From Taxillus chinensis (Eukaryota > Streptophyta > Magnoliopsida > Santalales > Loranthaceae): a stretch of 64,000 nt of DNA. Each line of letters opens with the position of its first letter. Positions within the stretch are counted from its first letter, which is position 1. The notes below the pieces were generated by a model. The model saw nothing but the letters and a program-made list of their open reading frames with translations, was not told the origin of the DNA and made no database searches. Of the stretch, positions 23,985 through 35,760 are shown piece by piece. Both the position numbers and the translations under genes were made by a program. The stretch lies in the NCBI GenBank assembly GCA_023512835.1, contig CM042090.1, positions 3,999,826 through 4,063,825 on the forward strand, given 5' to 3'.

Positions 23985-24475
23985 CTGACAACCAGTTTTT
24001 GTAAGGTTACTTCACGACCAGCGTCACATAGCTGACTAACGGATGCTAGATTGTATTTCAATCCTTCAACATGTAGCACATCCTTCAGTTTGTTCTTACC
24101 CCATTTGGCTGATCCTAGCCCCTTGATCTTCAGTGAGCTATCATTGCCAAATCTTACTCTGCCAGATTTGTCTTTGTTCACATATGACAGTTTCTTTAGA
24201 TCACCAGTCATGTGACCTGAGCAGCCACTATTAAGGATCCACTGTCTGTCCTTGATGTCTGCTTTCAATGCAATCTCAGCAATTTGAGCCACTTCTTTCT
24301 CCTTGGCCATATACACTTGTTTTACTTTAGACTTGAAGCGCTTTTCCTGTTTTACTTTAGACTTGAAGCACCCCTCCTGAGGTGTAGTCTTCATAGTCTT
24401 CTGAGATGCTCTCACTTTCCTTTTCTTTTGAACGTTTACAGTATTCTTCTTCTTATTCTGCTCAGGAATAAGCAC
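23981..24475 (-). pseudogene. pol: Copia G: protease with catalytic Asp lost
   Basis: The protease signature is WILNSGCSGHMTG (about 24200-24245), followed by KIKGLGSAKWGKNKLKDVLH and YNLASVSQLCDAG. Copia proteases have DSG at the first motif. Here the Asp is Asn, a single G-to-A type change in the coding strand. Without the Asp the protease cannot be active. The upstream part is Lys-rich. Frame continuity with gag is broken near 24475. Confidence 0.85.
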
Positions 24476-26644
24476 TTTCTAGAGCTGTGACATTCACTGT
24501 CACACTTCTCACAAACTTCCAAGTCTGCAAATATAGTAAACTTGTTGTTCGTGGAAATGGGCTTTGGCTTCCACCAGCATGAAGCTTCATCATGTCTTTG
24601 TTTCTGATAGTAAGTACAGAAACTTCCCACTGGTTTCTTTCTCTCAGTCTGGTACAAGTTCCTTCTAGATGTCTTCATCGCAGTTCTAGGAGCTTGCACT
24701 GGATACCTCCACCAACAAAATCTAACCATGTGACCCCACACTACACAGTAGTAGCAATGACCCTAAAAGCTGGTATTGCTTAACTTCTAAATAACTAGGA
24801 TCTTCTTCAAAATAGGCTTGGCATGACGATTGGTTTTACAGGTTTACCTTCTTTTTTGAGGGGCACCCGAACATTTATGGAAATGACATATGCATTAGAT
24901 TTCTTCTTATTCTTGGAATGTTCAGATTTCTGAACACCTTTGGTCACTCCATTGAGCTTGGACTCCTTCGGATGTCTCTCCATCTTCATGTCATTCACTC
25001 TCTCCATTCTCTTACTAGTCTGAGGCACGTTAGTAGGCTTCATAGGATTGTCATGGAAATCTGAATTGATAACCATTCCCACCTCCGGTGCTACCCCGGT
25101 TCTCTGAGCATCTTGTGGAGTAACGCGTGATGTGATCTGGGAACTCCTAGAGGTTGAAGCTTGACTGACTTTATCCTTTGAGATCTTCAGTTGAAGGCCT
25201 ACTAATTCTTCTTCAAGCAGTTAAATTGTGGTGTCTCTGGTGGTCAGTTCTGTGGTGATGTCATCACAGATCTTGATTTGCTCCTCTAGCTTGAGCTTTA
25301 GACAGACAATTTCCTCACAGAACTTCTTGGAGTCCACCAACACCCTGTCTTTCTCACCTCTAATTTCACCAAGCTCTCCCTTGTCTTTCTTAAGCTCTCC
25401 CTTGAGTTGTTTTATCCTGCAACCTCTCTTGCGGATCTCCTTAGTAGCAAGCTCTAACTCTTCCTCCAAATCAACTTCTTCTTCTGCACTTGCCTCTTCC
25501 TCCTCTGAGGCAATGCTGCCATTGTCCACCTCTATCTTGGTGACAAAAGCACAATCTAATGAACATTCCTCTTCATCATCAGATTCAGTAATCCGGCTCA
25601 TGTAATTGTTGTGTGAGCCCTTCTTTTTTTGTGGTGCTGCTGGTCTCCTTGTGGAATTGCCTCTTCGGTATGATGACTTCTTCCACTTTGTATCCTCTTC
25701 ATCCGAGGCTTCATCATCCAAGTCATTAGCTTGCACTTTGCATTGGGATACAAAGTGCCCCCGCTTTCCACATTTAAAACATCTGAGGGAAAGACCTCTT
25801 TTCCCTTTTCCTCCAGCTTGCTTTCCTGCTCCATTTCTTCTGAATTTTCTAGTGAAGTAGGCTACAACCTCATCTTCACCATCTTCACTGTCACTGTCCT
25901 CTTGTTCTTCTGTGGACTCAACTTCCTTCTTAATTTTTAATTTTCTCATCGCCTTGAAGGCTACTTTTTTGATTCCTTGGTTGCGGGCTGGGATGTTGAA
26001 GTGGATGGCTCTCCATAAGAGTGCAGCTTCATCTCGAATGCAGTTAAACTGCACTGAACCTCTTACAAACTCATTGTGTCCAGGTCTCGGCTGTTCTCCA
26101 AGACTTCCACCCTTGGGATGAATCTCTTGGGTAGAACTCTCAGCACTTTCTTTATAATTGCAAAGTTCTTTTTATTTTTTCCATGACTTCTCATGTCATT
26201 GACAATCTCAGTCAATCGTACAAAGAACTCCTGTATACTCTCTTGTTCCTCCATTTTGAGAGCTTCAAACCGCTGAGTATACAATTGCAGCCTGGTTTCC
26301 TTTAGTCTGCCATCTCCTTGATAGACACTTTTTAGTTTATCCCATAAATCCTTTGCAACCCTACAGTTCATCACCTTTGCATATTCTGAGTCTGTGAGTG
26401 CAGATATAATAACACTCAAAGCTCTACTGTTCAGCTCATAGGTTCGTCTTTCAGCTTCTGTGGGTTCTCTGTCGTTGGCTGGTTCTATATATCCATTTCT
26501 TATTACCCGCTCAACATCCATACCCATGGACATAAATACTGTCTCCATTCTCGCTCTCCACATCTTATAATTTGTGCCATCAAAAATAGGCACCCTCTTT
26601 GCGAAGTTGGAGCTGGTACTCAGTCCGCTGATTGGAATCTCCAT
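24476..26644 (-). pseudogene. gag: Copia G: gag with zinc knuckle and coiled coil
   Basis: I place the start at the ATG at 26644, which begins MEIPISGL; the open frame extends 19 codons further up without good reason. The first 194 codons hold the UBN2-type copia gag domain (FDGTNYKMWRARMETVF, KDLWDKLKSVYQGD, LYTQRFEALKM). A frameshift near 26060 leads into a second open frame (25221-26054) with the zinc knuckle CFKCGKRGHFVSQC, acidic stretches and a heptad-rich coiled coil (EELELATKEIRKRG onward). A stop lies near 25218, and a Lys-rich part and a possible second finger (CTYYQKQRHDEASC, one Cys lost) follow near 24600-24680. Gag forms the particle and binds RNA. Confidence 0.88.
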
Positions 26645-26778
26645 TTTTGCTCTTATATACCAACAAAACTCTTGCTTGGTCACTAAGCTGTTAAGCCACA
26701 AATCTCAGCAACACAAATGTATCGATCTGTGAGATCACTTCTCCACAAAGTGATAGATCTGCCTCCAGTGAGAACTAA

Positions 26779-26790
26779 GCTCTGATACCA
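26779..26790 (-). other. Primer-binding site of copia G (initiator-Met type)
   Basis: In element sense TGGTATCAGAGC lies two bases after the 5' LTR, complementary to the 3' end of plant initiator Met tRNA. It fixes the element orientation. Confidence 0.92.
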
Positions 26791-26792
26791 AT

Positions 26793-28349
26793 TGATATTC
26801 CCAGGTTCCAAGCGTAATTGTCTTGGTATGTGTGTGTGTATATAGAAAGGGGTGCGGGGGGGGGGGGTGAATTTGTATACTTTAAAATCAAAGAGTAGGA
26901 TACTTTAGAGAAGTTTCTTTATCAGATAAGGTCTTTGTTTGGATGGTCTTTTAGTGGCTCATGCAATATCAGTTACAAGCACGCATGTATGAGAGAGAAG
27001 AGACAGAGACACACAATATACGTGGCTCGATCAATATGATCTACTCCACGGTGGTGAGGGTGTACCTACACTGAGTCCAATCCACCATTCTCTTTTAATA
27101 TAGTAGGGTCTAGCCCTTGTTACAATTAGATCAACTCTCTCTTCTATTCAATACAAATACAAAAACAGTACTACTCCAGAATTTACTCACTGTAAGAATC
27201 TGTCTAACGCAATCTGCTCTTGCGTTGCTGACCGTTTGCAATGCTCAACCTTCAACCACTACTATACCAGACTCACGATCTGTTCACTGAATGTATGAAG
27301 AAGAAGGATAGATTAACTCACTGTTATCTTTCTCTTTTAATCTTCCTCTCTCTTTGTATCTCTCCTATGAACTACTCTGCGTCGCCTTTTGCATCTCTGT
27401 ACAGATACGTTTCTTCGTCTGCTCAAAAGATATTATCGGCCATCCTAGAGTCAGGCATATTCCTTGCTTTTATAGGTCGGCACCAGTCAGAAACCCTTCG
27501 TCTAGGGTTTAACATGTTTCTCTCTTTGATTTTCACCATTGAAACATGTTAAACCACTTTCGGACATGTTTTAAAACCGCTGTCTGGGTAACGACTTACT
27601 GAAATAGTGAACTTCTGCGCGTTTTGCTTCTTCGTAGTGCTCTCCGTCCCTTTGATAAGCCATATCCTCAAAGATATTGCCTCGTAGCATTTCTATGAGT
27701 CTATGAGTCTGAGTCTTCGATTCTTCGAGTTTGAGTCTTCGAACCAAGGGCATTGATCTTCCAATTCTTCTGCTCCTTGGCTTCGAGTCTAGGTCAGAAC
27801 CAGTGCTTAACTGACATCTCATTCTACGAGCCTTCGAGTCAGTGACACCTACATTCTGCCTTGGCTGATTAACTGATCACGGGTCTAAGCAACAGGTCCC
27901 TCTATGACCCTGCGAGCTACGACTCTACAAGTCATTGCTTCGAGTCTGCGAGACGCGACTCTTCACCTGTCTACTGCTTGAGTCTGTGAAACTACGACCC
28001 TTTGACCCTATAGCCCTTCGAGGCTTCGACGCCGCCCTTCGAGGCTTCGACCCTTTAGCCCTTTGAGGGTGCTTCGAGCCCCATGGTCTGATAGTCTGCG
28101 ACCTTCGACCTTTGAGTCGCCCAGTTTATGACCTTCGACCTTCGAGTCATCCAGTCTATGACTTTCGATCTTCAAGTCGTCCGGTCTATGACCTTCGACC
28201 TTAGACTCCCCCTATGAGCTCAATCTAAGAGATCACTCTACGAAGTTATCCAACCAAGTATGGATCTTCGACCCAGACCTTCTACCCTGCGAATGCCACT
28301 TCCTACATCATGTTGACAACAATGACAACACAACCTCGCGGGAACCACA
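26793..28349 (-). repeat. 5' LTR of copia G
   Basis: This LTR is 1557 bp and pairs with 19534-21023. It has one additional 30-bp unit in the TTCGA array (about 28090-28205) and an extra TTCGATTCTTCGAG stretch near 27717, consistent with slippage after insertion. A 103-codon open frame antisense to G occurs in both LTRs (19968-20279, 27241-27552) but only because the LTRs are duplicates. Confidence 0.95.
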
Positions 28350-28354
28350 AAAGT

Positions 28355-28520
28355 TAATAAGATGTCTTCCTCTTTTGTCTGTCCATCCATCAGACATTAA
28401 AGTACAACCATATCTTTCCCAATAAGCTTGGTGTCCCAACTTGATTTCATTAATGCATTTCATTTCTGATTTTAGAAAAGGTTATCTATAATCATGAATT
28501 GATGGGGGTTTAAAATTAGA
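28355..28520 (-). pseudogene. hAT transposase, second fragment
   Basis: On the minus strand this reads FKPPSIHDYR, then FLKSEM, then YWERYGCTLMSDGWTDKRGR. The MSDGWTD box is the strongest mark of the DUF659 group of plant hAT transposases. A stop lies in the middle. It is bounded on one side by copia G and on the other by family-B LTR B2. Confidence 0.88.
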
Positions 28521-28754
28521 TGTAAAGACCTGTGTTTGGGTTAATTTAGGAGATAGTCTTTAATTGGTAATGAAGATATCATTTTGGTATCAAGCTTGGT
28601 GATATAAGCGTTTTGGCTATAGTTGGGATCAATTTGGAGTTCAGGACCTTAGAAGGCTAGTTGTGTATTTTTGGGTGTTTATTAATTAAAGAATTAATAG
28701 TAAATATAAATAGGGAGAGAGAGATAATCTCCCAGTGTGTGGTCATTTGTGGTA

Positions 28755-28757
<3 letters not shown>

Positions 28758-28805
<48 letters not shown>

Positions 28806-28868
28806 TGCTTGAGAGGGGAGAGAGAGAGGGAGGGGGAGAAAGAGGGAGAGAGAGAGAGAGAGAGAGAG
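28758..28868. repeat. (GA)n-rich microsatellite in LTR B2
   Basis: Two long GA runs are separated by a short GGGAG-rich spacer. The open frames here are strings of Arg-Glu or Ser-Leu and are not genes. Confidence 0.95.
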
Positions 28869-29860
28869 TGCTTGGAGCTTGGGTTTTGGGGTTGATTCAA
28901 CCGTGAATATTTACTAGGTAGGTGTTCCAGTACTTCTTATCTCGATTCTATTCTTGATCTGCATGAATTTTGCCATGATTTATGAAATCTGGTATGAACC
29001 TTGGGTTTTTGGGAAAATCCAATCTTGGGTTGGATCTGGTGGTTTAGCATAAGATTTGTGGTTAAGAATTGTAATATATAATGATGGTTATGTATTTCTG
29101 TGATTTAAGGGTCTTATAATCGTGTATAGCATGAGAGTTGAGAAGTGAACCATGAAAATCTAGATTTAGATCTAGATGGATCTGAAATTATTTATATGTG
29201 TATTTCTATTGTTATCGTGCAATTTAGAGGCATTTAGGACACGTTTTGAAGTATATATCGTAGTCTGTTGAGTAAAAAGTGTGTTTGTGAGTGTCTGGAG
29301 GTCGCTGGGTAGATTTCAGATGAAGAACGAGCAAAAATGACGATAAACAATACCCTGGGCGAACTAAACGGTCGAAGATTCAAAGGGTTGAAATGTTCAT
29401 AGGTCGGAGAGTTGAAGGTCAAAGGTCAAACCTTTGAGTCAGATCTTTGAGTCTTCGAGTCTTCGAGGCAGTACTTCGAGGCTTTGAGGCAGATCTTCAA
29501 GATACCCCCTTTCGGATTCAAAGAAAAATACTAGAAAATCAAATTCTTACTCCTTTAAAATGTGAAAAATGGGAATTTGCATTAAATCTTAGAAAAATCC
29601 AGTTTTTCATCGAGGTGACTTTTTGGAAAGTGGGGTTAGACCTCTCAGAAAAATCTCCAAAAATCAGGTTATCTTATGATATGAGCAACCAATGTCGGTG
29701 CTTTTATTGCAAGAAAACACCTTTTACGAAAATCCTCTCTCTTGGTCAAGACTTGAGGATAAATTTGTAGAGACTGGTCTTGATTACAAAGGGAGTGTTG
29801 TGAACATTAATGCCATACTGGTGTTGATGTGTTGGTTTGAGGATTGAGCCTTGGGCTCTA

Positions 29861-30701
29861 TGTCACGCCTCTAAATTCCGACCGACAGAATTAGGAACCC
29901 AACTTCCCCATGCCCACTCCAGGGGTCGAGGGGTTGGTGACTGTTTCAACCCTATACAATACTACAACGGGGGTAGCATTGTACTTAATAATAATCCAAT
30001 GCAACATACAAGTCATTAATAAATATATCTGCAAATAATATTACTGAAGTGCAGCCAATCAAGTTTGTACAACTGTCACGGACCCTTGTCCCGAAAATAA
30101 TAGAAAATAAACAAAGTCTATAGGAGAAATCCTACATGAAGATTTCCCGACTCGCTCCGCTGTGGCTCCAAAAGCTACTCCCTACAACCTGTAGGAATAG
30201 AAATAAAGTAGGGCGAGCACGAATGCCCAGTAGGTGATCTCCAACTCCACTACTCCGTACATAAGATTCCTAGATCTATATGACTGGTGTATGCATGTGC
30301 TAGTGTAGTGCCATAGTCTAACACATTTACTTTATGTCTAATCTCAAAACAAAACATCCACACCTCAACCATAGATAATCCACAAAGAAAATCCAACCAT
30401 CCTCGGGATTTCCGCTACCCGCACCAAACATCCCAAATCTCCACCAAACAGCCATATGTGGGACCCATGGTGCCCCTAACGACAACCCGCCACATATGGG
30501 ACCTGGATTAACCGGTCACACAGGGGACCCGCAGCCTCTTGCCAGCCCTATGTGGAACCCGCAGTTAACCCAACCAATTTAACCCCAACGTTCACATATA
30601 GTTAACAAACAACAACAATTTTAAATAATCAATATTCAGTGCAACAATTGCACAATATTTAGAATATCATCCAGTAATAACATATCACCATGATAAATTG
30701 A

Positions 30702-30735
<34 letters not shown>

Positions 30736-31136
30736 CTATATATATATATATCCATTAAACAAGTAATAATTTAATCAACGAATTACCAACATCAAACTAT
30801 GCCTATTACTAACATCATGCTCGAATGCCATTTTATTTTATTGATTTACTTATTTTTAATTATTTATTTATTTTCTTTGTTGCACAGCTTGTTATTTATT
30901 TATCTATTCACATTATTATTATTATTATTATTATTTTTTTGGGGTATGGGGCAAGAACCGGCCCAATTGGGCCGATCCCCAACACACCAGCCTTAACGGG
31001 CTGGTACCAACTCACGGGGCGGCAGGACGCCCCCCGTGTCTTCCCTTTCCTCACCGGCGCGCAAGCACGCAGCCACCACACACCAAATCGTCACCCGCCT
31101 TCCCTCCTTCTTGCCGGCACCTACAAACCGTGCCGT

Positions 31137-31181
<45 letters not shown>

Positions 31182-32040
31182 TCTCGCAACAACCACCACG
31201 TCGACCTCTTTCCACCCTCACAGCCAACGTGCGACACGCAGCGGCAACTGCAATCGCCGGCCCACCGTGGCTCTGATCTACCCTACTGGTGTGTGGCTTG
31301 CGTCCGAACCAGGCGGCGGCGGCATCCTCTCCAAGTCTCCGATCTACCCTACCGGTGCGCGGCTTGCGTCCGAACCAGCGGCGGCGTTGTCCTCTCCCAG
31401 TCTCAAACACAATCCACATATTGACTCAATTATACACATAAATACTCATATACATACATATATAAATAAATGAGTTCAACATGCCCTATAGAATCTGCGT
31501 TCATACAACGATGGAATCGGAGAACCACCTACCTGGATTTGGTTTGGAAAGGTTGATTGAACAATCTGCTTCAAGCCCTTCTGCTTCTCTCTCACCAAGC
31601 TTTGCATGCACAGTGAACGTAGGGTTTTACCCTAGGTTCCCCTCTATTTATACCTATATATATACTAATTGATTTATAATATTAATAATAGTAATAATTA
31701 CAATAATAATAATTTGATTAATAATAATAATTAATAATAATTCACCATAGTAAATAATAATAATAATGATACAATTAATATTTATAGTCTAAATATTAAA
31801 ATATCCACAGTAACAATCAAAATCCCATAATAAAATTCTCAACTATAATACTCATTATTATAGGAACAACTCAAAATATTAAAATAATAATAATTAATAA
31901 TAATGCGTACCAATAAATTTTAGATATTAAAATAATATTAATAATAACTCAATGCTCGCGCTAAGGCCACGTCGTCAAAGAAATATTCCAAACCCTATTC
32001 GGGCCTAACCTCCAACCTCATACAGGTACCGACCTTTACA
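29861..32040 (-). mobile_element. Solo family-A gypsy LTR (A1)
   Basis: This 2180-bp LTR opens TGTCACGCCTCTAAATTCC and closes GACCTTTACA, with CTCTA on both sides (29856-29860 and 32041-32045). It matches the LTRs of element I at 55589-57715 and 63023 onward. No internal domain remains, so it is a recombination product. It contains AT, AC and ATT microsatellites, a GC-rich block (about 30950-31420) with a (CT)n run (31140-31186), and an imperfect duplication of about 60 bases around GGCTTGCGTCCGAACCAG (near 31274-31395). Confidence 0.93.
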
Positions 32041-32784
32041 CTCTATGACCTGTTTGTGTTCTCACCGTGATGCACATATTGTGCTATGTGGTTGACTTGA
32101 CAGGCTGAGGCCTAGATTGAGTTGTTGAGTTGTGATGACAGGCTGTGGCCTTAGTGAGTTGTTGAGCTCATGGTGCTAGGGCTAAGTGCCCTGAGTTGGA
32201 ATCTTATTGAGGATCATGGACAAGTTGTCCTATGTGGACAGGTTGGGTCCTGAGGTTTCTTGCAGATCGAGTCCTGATGATTATGCACACTACATGGTGC
32301 ATAAGTACACTGAGCATATAGTATAGACTTATATGTTTTAGATAGTAGAGTGATATGGAATTTTGTGGTCATCTACTGAGCTTGTAGCTTACTCCTATCT
32401 TGTTGTTTATCCTTTTCAGGTGTAACCCGAGAGTAGCGGAGGACTTTTTTCTAGGAGGACATGCCCACTACTCTAATGCATGATACAGTATTGTATTCTA
32501 TATTGATTATGTATTGTATCCTGGACATTGGTCCATAGATAGTTGTATTTGCATATTGTTTATGTGATGTAATGTATATATGACTGTTTGACATATTGTA
32601 TACATGTTGATGTATGAAAAAGTACAGGATTATCCTTGATGTATGATTGTATAGGTTGCATACTTGAGACAGCACCCGTAGTATAGTCTATTAGTGCTTG
32701 TTACCAACCCCTTGACCGTTCGGGTGCGGGCAAGGGGAAGTCATGTTTGTGGTTCTGGGTTCCTTGGAATTCGAGGGCGTGGCA

Positions 32785-33487
32785 AGGTCCATATTGGCCT
32801 ACTGCCTCAATTAATACATGAAAACTCCTAGCATTTAGTGCATTAAAAGGTATACCAGTTTCATAAGCCCACCTTGCAAAGTATGAACGGAGTTTATTCC
32901 TCTCTTCCTCTGATTTAACTCAATTCTCCAATGTTGTTTGAGTATATTTTTTACTCATTCGCTCAGTAATAACTTCTTCTAGAGTTGGTCTCACAAAAGC
33001 ATCCATGGAACCTCTCATACCCTTTTGAATTAATGCACTTTTTCTCTTCTTTGAAATTGTCCCAGAAGAATTGATTGAACATTGAAAGATCCACTCTCAC
33101 TTCTATTTCTAGTCACTTCAATTTCTTCTTCTGAATCCACTTGTTCACCAAAATCAATCTCAGGCCTTCTTTTATTTTTCAGAAAATAATCTCTCATCTC
33201 CTTAGAAATTTCTGCACTCACCTTCGAATATTTAGCTACATCACACCATATCCCCCACTCAAATATTCTTTCAATCTTTTCATTCCTCCTTTTGTATCTT
33301 TATCACAAAATTTACATCAAACCAAATTTTTATTACTCAAATCAGGCCAATATCCATATTTCCAGTCAAGATCATTAGGCTTTGCCCTATGCTTTGGATC
33401 TAATTTTGGATCATATGAAGATGCAGCAGTGCTATCAACCCTACTATTGCTAATAATATTTTCATTGGTAGTATTCCCTACAACCAT
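32785..33487 (-). pseudogene. hAT transposase, first fragment (BED finger region)
   Basis: A minus-strand frame starting at an ATG at 33487 reads YDPKLDPKHRAKPNDLDWKY, then CKFCDKDTKGGMKRLKEYL, a BED-type zinc finger in which the usual His is Tyr and a stop precedes the first Cys. It continues through EISKEMRDYFLKNKRRPE and ends with LRSYFARWAYETGIPFNALN and VGQYGP at the LTR B2 junction. These are standard for plant hAT transposases of the DUF659 type. A GTTGTAG just after the ATG could be a splice acceptor, so the true first exon may lie upstream. The piece is broken by stops and frame changes. Confidence 0.85.
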
Positions 33488-34190
33488 GAATCAATGCTTA
33501 AAAATGGTATATTTTTAATATTAATATTTAGAGTTAAATAACTTAAATCATGACTTAAAACAATAAAGTCGCACAATCAATGCTTAAAAATGGTATATTT
33601 TTTTCATTTAATATTTTAAACGTTAAATTAAATATTAACTTAACAGTTAAGCAACTCACCATTCAATTCCAGTCGAGGGCTGCAAGGGAGGGAGAGAGAG
33701 AGTAGCGACACAGTCATGCAAAGCAGCAGTGACGCGAGGCGGCAATGGCAACGGAGAAGGGGAAGAGAGCAGCGAGCCGGTGACATAGAGTAGTGGTCAA
33801 TGGCAAGGAGGCTTCGTCTCCATTTGTCGTGCGGCTTCATTGAACGGTGAGGCTACATCAACAGTCGGCGATCGGCTTCATTGAGCGGTGGATCATTGTG
33901 CGGTTTCGTTCGTCTTCATCAAACTTAGGAGTCGCAGAGTCTTAAAATCGGCTTGTTTGTCTTCGGCTTCGTTCATCAATTACGGTAAGTATAATAAACA
34001 AGGCACAAAACGTTGTTGTTTTGTGCCTTGTATTTCTTTTTTTTTTTAAAGAAATTGCCGCCCAGATGCTCACCATGGCGTCGCCCGACGACCTGGGTGG
34101 GCGCCTTTCTACGTCTAAACGAGATGAGCTAACACCCAGAGAGGCATGCGGCGCCTTGTCGCCTAGCCGATGCTTTGAAAACTATGTACT
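33488..34190 (-). other. Probable 5' end of the hAT transposon
   Basis: This is the leader of the hAT gene. On the minus strand there is a good splice donor (TGGTGAGTTG near 33650) that could pair with the acceptor at about 33480. The outer part near 34150-34180 reads, on the minus strand, TTTCAAAGCATCGGCTAGGC, then GACAAGGCGCC. It looks like the GGCGCC-rich subterminal region of plant hAT elements. The exact terminal repeat and 8-bp duplication cannot be verified because the other end is lost. Confidence 0.45.
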
Positions 34191-34199
34191 ATAGCCATA

Positions 34200-35406
34200 A
34201 TATCAATAGGATCCTTCCTTACGAGGCCCTACTCAACACACCAGGTGATCAAGCCTTCCTGATCCACTATTTCTTTACCTAAGGCAATCGATGCCTTATT
34301 CTGTGCTTCTGGGTTCATATGGGCCTTGACATAGTCCACATAAAAATTTTCAAGCTCTGACTCTCCAAGAGATCTTAACAAGATAGGTTCTTTTGCCCCA
34401 ACCTCCTAGGCAACCTACTTTTGGGTTTGCCCTCTAGCTGCAGGCTCTCCTTCCTATGCAGTATCACTAGGCAGTTCGATTGGTTGAGGCTCCTCTTGTA
34501 TTGGGTCAACTGGGAGAATAGTTTTAGGGAGTTTCTCCACCACCTCAGCTATGTACATCGTTGCTATGGATGTAGAGGAGACTATGGAGGCTTGAGGGAT
34601 GGGTGCCAGTCATCATGGAACTTGGATGGGGCCTTGATGGAGTTGGCAATGTCCTCCTCAAGACTCTGAACACTAGACCCGGGCCTCTTCATAGGTTTGA
34701 CCTCTAACCGGCCAACTTCGTACATGCTCTTGAATATGTATTTGGCTGGTAGCTTCACCGCGAGTCAACTGTTGAACACCGAAGGATGGAGGTGTCATAG
34801 AACTTTGGTGAGGATAAGGCCAAAGCACCTCTGCTCCTTTCGTGACTTGATCATTTTATGTAGTATTGTCCCCCAATCCAATCTTCTTCCACTTACTACA
34901 CTATAGGTGATCTTCATTTTCTCATGACTGACAGAGTCATGAGCCGACTTCTTGCACATCAGACGTTGTCTAGTCAGAATGGTGACAGTCAGTGCTTGTT
35001 CGGAGAACCCAATCTTCAGGGCTCCCCATCCTTTCCTTCATGGGTTTGAGTACCATAGTACGTCTTTGCACATATCTCTAGATAGGGAAGGGAGAGGATA
35101 AATGTCACCTATTGGGAGCCGAAGTGCTTCTTGAAGGCTGTCTGGAGATATACAAACTTTCACCCCTTGGACTGTTGCAACCAACTTGCTTCCAACTGTC
35201 TTGAATGTCTCATAGAAGTCTGAGATGTCTTCAACTAGTATCTCATCTATCCCAGAGCAGATGGATGACATCCCCACATCATCGAGGCAATTTCTGAATT
35301 CGCCCATCAAGTTGACATTATCTTCTTCGACTGCTTCCCAGTTGATAATGTATCCTAAGGTGATTCCGTTAAGTACGTCATCCATCGATGAGCTTGGTTT
35401 TACCAT
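34200..35406 (-). pseudogene. Decayed transposon-type reading frame
   Basis: The best-preserved part is a 122-codon open frame (35038-35406) starting MVKPSSSMDD. It contains FYETFKTVGSKLVATVQGVK and SLQEALRLPIGD. The VxGVK...LxEALxLP pattern resembles proteins found in plant retroelements annotated as a putative plant transposon domain. I am not certain of the family. The minus strand downstream (35037 to about 34200) keeps fragments of the same composition (MYIAEVVEKLPKTILP, MNPEAQNKASIALGKEI) with many stops, so one longer protein existed. No catalytic motif is visible. Confidence 0.45.
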
Positions 35407-35466
35407 GAGGTTAGAGAGAGAAAGAAAGACTCGAAGATATAGGAGTTAGGGCTGAAGGGGTTAAAG

Positions 35467-35467
<1 letters not shown>

Positions 35468-35520
<53 letters not shown>
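35468..35520. repeat. (GA)n microsatellite
   Basis: A pure AG run of about 50 bases lies upstream of the decayed reading frame, at the position of its 5' untranslated region. Confidence 0.95.
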
Positions 35521-35760
35521 AGGGTTAGGATTCGAGTATGAAAACAATAATGAACATACCTAGAACTTGTCTCTCGAGATGTCTCTTATCTGATTAGAAG
35601 ATAGAGTACCGAAGAAGCCATACGTGATATAATAGAATTTGTGTCTTTCTTTGTTCTGACCCAACTGTTCGTCTTTCAGATCCACCCATTGGTATACTCA
35701 AGGCTTAGTGTATGTCACCATGATGTCAGTGGAATTTGAATTTAAGTGCATAATGACTTG

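Larger units (their letters stand above)
19534..28349 (-). mobile_element. Element G: complete Ty1/copia retrotransposon
   Basis: G is an 8816-bp element on the minus strand, flanked by AAAGT (19529-19533 and 28350-28354). LTRs are 19534-21023 and 26793-28349, beginning TGTGGTTCC and ending AATATCA in element sense. The domain order in element sense is gag, protease, integrase, reverse transcriptase, RNase H, which is diagnostic of Ty1/copia. A Met-initiator primer site follows the 5' LTR and a polypurine tract precedes the 3' LTR. The reading frames are broken. The large gag with an added coiled coil suggests a SIRE-like lineage, but this is tentative. It inserted into the hAT transposase. 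Confidence 0.95.
28521..32784 (+). mobile_element. Family-B LTR B2, interrupted by solo LTR A1
   Basis: B2 is reversed relative to B1, B3 and B4. It opens TGTAAAGACC at 28521 and closes with TTCGAGGGCGTGGCA at 32784. The part 29821-29860 plus 32046-32100 aligns continuously with 52230-52330 of B4 in reverse, proving that A1 inserted within it. Flanks TTAGA and AGGTC do not form a target duplication. B2 holds a GA microsatellite (28758-28865) and a TTCGAGTC-type minisatellite (about 29400-29510). It lies inside the hAT transposase. Confidence 0.85.

Noticed and set aside
19968..27552. A 103-codon open frame found nearly unchanged at 19968-20279 and 27241-27552
   Set aside because: It lies in the two LTRs of copia G, antisense to the element, and is conserved only because LTRs are duplicates. 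It has no recognisable domain.
28661..31424. Arg-Glu or Ser-Leu repeat proteins near 28.7 kb and 31.1 kb
   Set aside because: These are (GA)n and (CT)n microsatellites read as codons.
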